Shown here: positions 62,738 through 64,000 of the stretch, piece by piece | Layout: each line of letters starts with the position of its first letter | How positions within the stretch are numbered: position 1 is the stretch's first letter | NCBI RefSeq assembly: GCF_018131015.1 | Contig: NZ_JAFCJJ010000010.1 | Span: 148,623-212,622, forward strand | From: Bradyrhizobium diazoefficiens | Lineage (GTDB): Bacteria > Pseudomonadota > Alphaproteobacteria > Rhizobiales > Xanthobacteraceae | DNA: 64,000 nt | Reading direction: 5' to 3' | Position numbers and translations under genes: made by a program | The notes under the pieces: generated by a model | What the model saw: the letters and a program-made list of their open reading frames with translations, nothing else | Told to the model about the DNA's origin: nothing | Databases searched by the model: none

Positions 62738-62787
62738 TGTTCAGCCCGGGGACATGACCGACGGGTGTTCGGGGACATAGCCGACAC
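62738..62787. repeat. Left terminal inverted repeat of the IS481 element
   Basis: Fifty bases identical to the complement of the right end (63951-64000). It also encodes the last residues and the stop codon of the transposase. Confidence 0.93.
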
Positions 62788-63910
62788 TTTTCCCGCTCGC
62801 CAAGTCGATGATAGCGACTTGGTGGGCGGCGAAGAAGACCCCGTATTGCGCCCTGTTCGCCGAGGGACGGATGGCAAGGCGCTCACCGCGGAAGGCCTGC
62901 GGGACCTTCCAAAGGCGTCCCATGAAGCTGACATAGGCCTTGGTCGTGGAGACGCGGCGCACGATCTCATGGCTGTCATATTCGACCTCCGGCAATCGAT
63001 CGGGCATGGAGCGCTGGCTCGGCCGGTACCGACTTGCCGGGACTTGTTGTCCGAGCGCCTCATGCGGCCGTTCGAAGTTGTAGACTTCCCGCCAGGCATC
63101 AAAAGCACGCTGCGTCTCCCTGAGATCGCGAAAGCGTCGTAGTGCAAAGACCTCCGCCGCGAGCGTGCGATGGAACCGCTCGTTCTTGCCGCGGCTTTGC
63201 GGGTGGTATGGGCGACTGTGGATGACGGCGATGCCGAGCTTGAGCAGCCACACCGAGAACCGCGTCCAGTGCTCGCCGGAAGGATCACCCCAAGGTGAGC
63301 CGTTGTCGACGAAGAAGGCCTCTGGCAAACCGTAGTGGCGGAAGGTTTTCTCCAAGCGGTTGCGCACGGTATCGGTGCGCTGATCGGCGCAGGCTTGTAG
63401 GCACAGATCGTAGCGCGAGTGGTCGTCCACCACCGTCAATGGATGGCATTGCGCATCGTTGCCGAGCCGAACCCAGCCTTTGAAGTCCATCTGCCACAGC
63501 AGATTGGGTGCCGGCATCTCGAAGCGTTGGCTTGCCACCGCCCCACCGATCGCCGGTTTGATGCGGCCGGCTCGGCGCAAGATCTCATGGACCGTCGAAA
63601 CGGCCGGGGAAGGATTGCCGTCACGTTCCAGACAATGAGCTATCTTGCGAGCTCCCCACGCCGGATGAGCATCGCGCACTGACAGGATGCGCTCTTCAAG
63701 CTCGCAATCGGTCCGCCCCGGGCTCGAATGCGGCCGGCGCGATCGGTCTGCAATGTCCCGATCGGCTTGCCATCGCGCAAGCCATTTGTAGCCTGTATCA
63801 GGATGGATATTGAACCGCCGGCAGAGCTCCCGCCGGTTGGCTCCCTCCTGCATCGCAAGCCGGACAAATTCCTGCCGCTGATCCATCACCGACACCTCTC
63901 GCCAGGGCAT
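62741..63910 (-). CDS. IS481-family transposase
   Basis: A 389-residue DDE transposase. The N-terminal helix-turn-helix is GANRRELCRRFNIHPDTGYK; the integrase core has Asp in LLWQMDFKG, Asp in FVDNGSPWG and Glu in GKNERFHRT, and continues to NFERPHEALGQ. The start MPWREVSVMDQ was chosen because GGGAGG precedes it at a good distance; an ATG ten codons upstream is possible. The C-terminal VGYVPEHPSVMSPG is translated from the terminal repeat itself. The gene appears intact, so the element may be active. Confidence 0.93.
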   Translation of the reverse strand: MPWREVSVMDQRQEFVRLAMQEGANRRELCRRFNIHPDTGYKWLARWQADRDIADRSRRPHSSPGRTDCELEERILSVRDAHPAWGARKIAHCLERDGNPSPAVSTVHEILRRAGRIKPAIGGAVASQRFEMPAPNLLWQMDFKGWVRLGNDAQCHPLTVVDDHSRYDLCLQACADQRTDTVRNRLEKTFRHYGLPEAFFVDNGSPWGDPSGEHWTRFSVWLLKLGIAVIHSRPYHPQSRGKNERFHRTLAAEVFALRRFRDLRETQRAFDAWREVYNFERPHEALGQQVPASRYRPSQRSMPDRLPEVEYDSHEIVRRVSTTKAYVSFMGRLWKVPQAFRGERLAIRPSANRAQYGVFFAAHQVAIIDLASGKSVGYVPEHPSVMSPG

Positions 63911-63950
63911 GGACTTGGCCTCCCACGCTGCCAAATCCATGCACTATGAT

Positions 63951-64000
63951 GTGTCGGCTATGTCCCCGAACACCCGTCGGTCATGTCCCCGGGCTGAACA
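63951..64000. repeat. Right terminal inverted repeat of the IS481 element
   Basis: Perfect 50-base complement of the left end; its outer base is the last base of the window. Confidence 0.93.

Larger units (their letters stand above)
62738..64000 (-). mobile_element. IS481-family insertion sequence, complete to the window edge
   Basis: A 1263-base element bounded by perfect 50-base terminal inverted repeats starting TGTTCAGCCCGGGGACATGA. Inside each repeat the piece GGGACATGACCGA / GGGACATAGCCGA is itself duplicated. One transposase gene fills the interior. The right end coincides with the last base of the window, so the target duplication cannot be checked. The left end lies inside a family A palindromic repeat. 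Confidence 0.93.

Overview
The window is high-GC alphaproteobacterial chromosome and most likely comes from Bradyrhizobium or a close relative. The reasons are a PhyR-NepR-EcfG general stress response cassette, a homospermidine synthase, an Fe/Mn superoxide dismutase, a feruloyl-CoA synthase / acyl-CoA dehydrogenase cluster with a branched-chain-type ABC transporter, and several families of dispersed palindromic intergenic repeats of the kind common in that genus. No rRNA, tRNA, CRISPR or phage genes were seen. Gene calls are read from protein sequence; no database search was possible.

Layout. 1-3.2 kb: end of homospermidine synthase, a cytochrome P450, a small proline-rich membrane protein and an MgtC-family protein. 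3.2-8.2 kb: a six-gene zinc uptake operon read leftward (His-rich membrane peptide, ATPase, permease, zinc-binding protein, COG0523 GTPase, WD40 protein) behind a near-perfect Zur operator. 8.2-10.2 kb: two overlapping half-size permease genes and sodB. 10.4-15 kb: secreted unknown protein, caspase-like protein, GNAT acyltransferase, cyclase-like DUF3095 protein and two very small genes. 15.1-19.4 kb: an acyl carrier protein / adenylate-forming ligase / reductase trio next to a long-chain acyl-CoA synthetase. 20.2-25.9 kb: an RND exporter without adaptor, and htpG. 26.2-29.2 kb: a LodA-type quinoprotein amino-acid oxidase with its LodB flavoprotein. 30.3-32.1 kb: phyR divergent from nepR-ecfG. 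32.2-48.6 kb: a large acyl/aryl-CoA catabolic island (nitroreductase, three acyl-CoA dehydrogenases, feruloyl-CoA synthase, enoyl-CoA hydratase, hydroxyacyl-CoA dehydrogenase, TetR, thiolase, CoA ligase, MarR, livH-livMG-livF). 48.6-62.7 kb: diguanylate cyclase, galU, lytic transglycosylase, SGNH protein, CsbD, SDRs with a TfdA-like dioxygenase, YqgE, DsbD-N protein, a flippase and a TauE/SafE exporter. The window closes with an IS481-family element whose right end is the last base.

How the parts fit. The core regulators of the general stress response sit mid-window, and sequences matching the sigma-EcfG promoter (GGAAC, 16-17 bases, CGTT) occur in front of several other genes here: perfect matches before sodB, before the small membrane protein and 220 bases before the RND gene, and a near match before csbD. 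The phyR/nepR intergenic region carries a 21-base palindrome that supplies a GGAAC element in both directions. The catabolic island shows two further local controls: an inverted repeat between the divergent TetR and thiolase genes, and a perfect 10-base-arm inverted repeat between the divergent MarR and liv transporter genes.

Four families of imperfect palindromic repeats (called A to D here) occupy many gene ends. The IS481 element has inserted into one of them.
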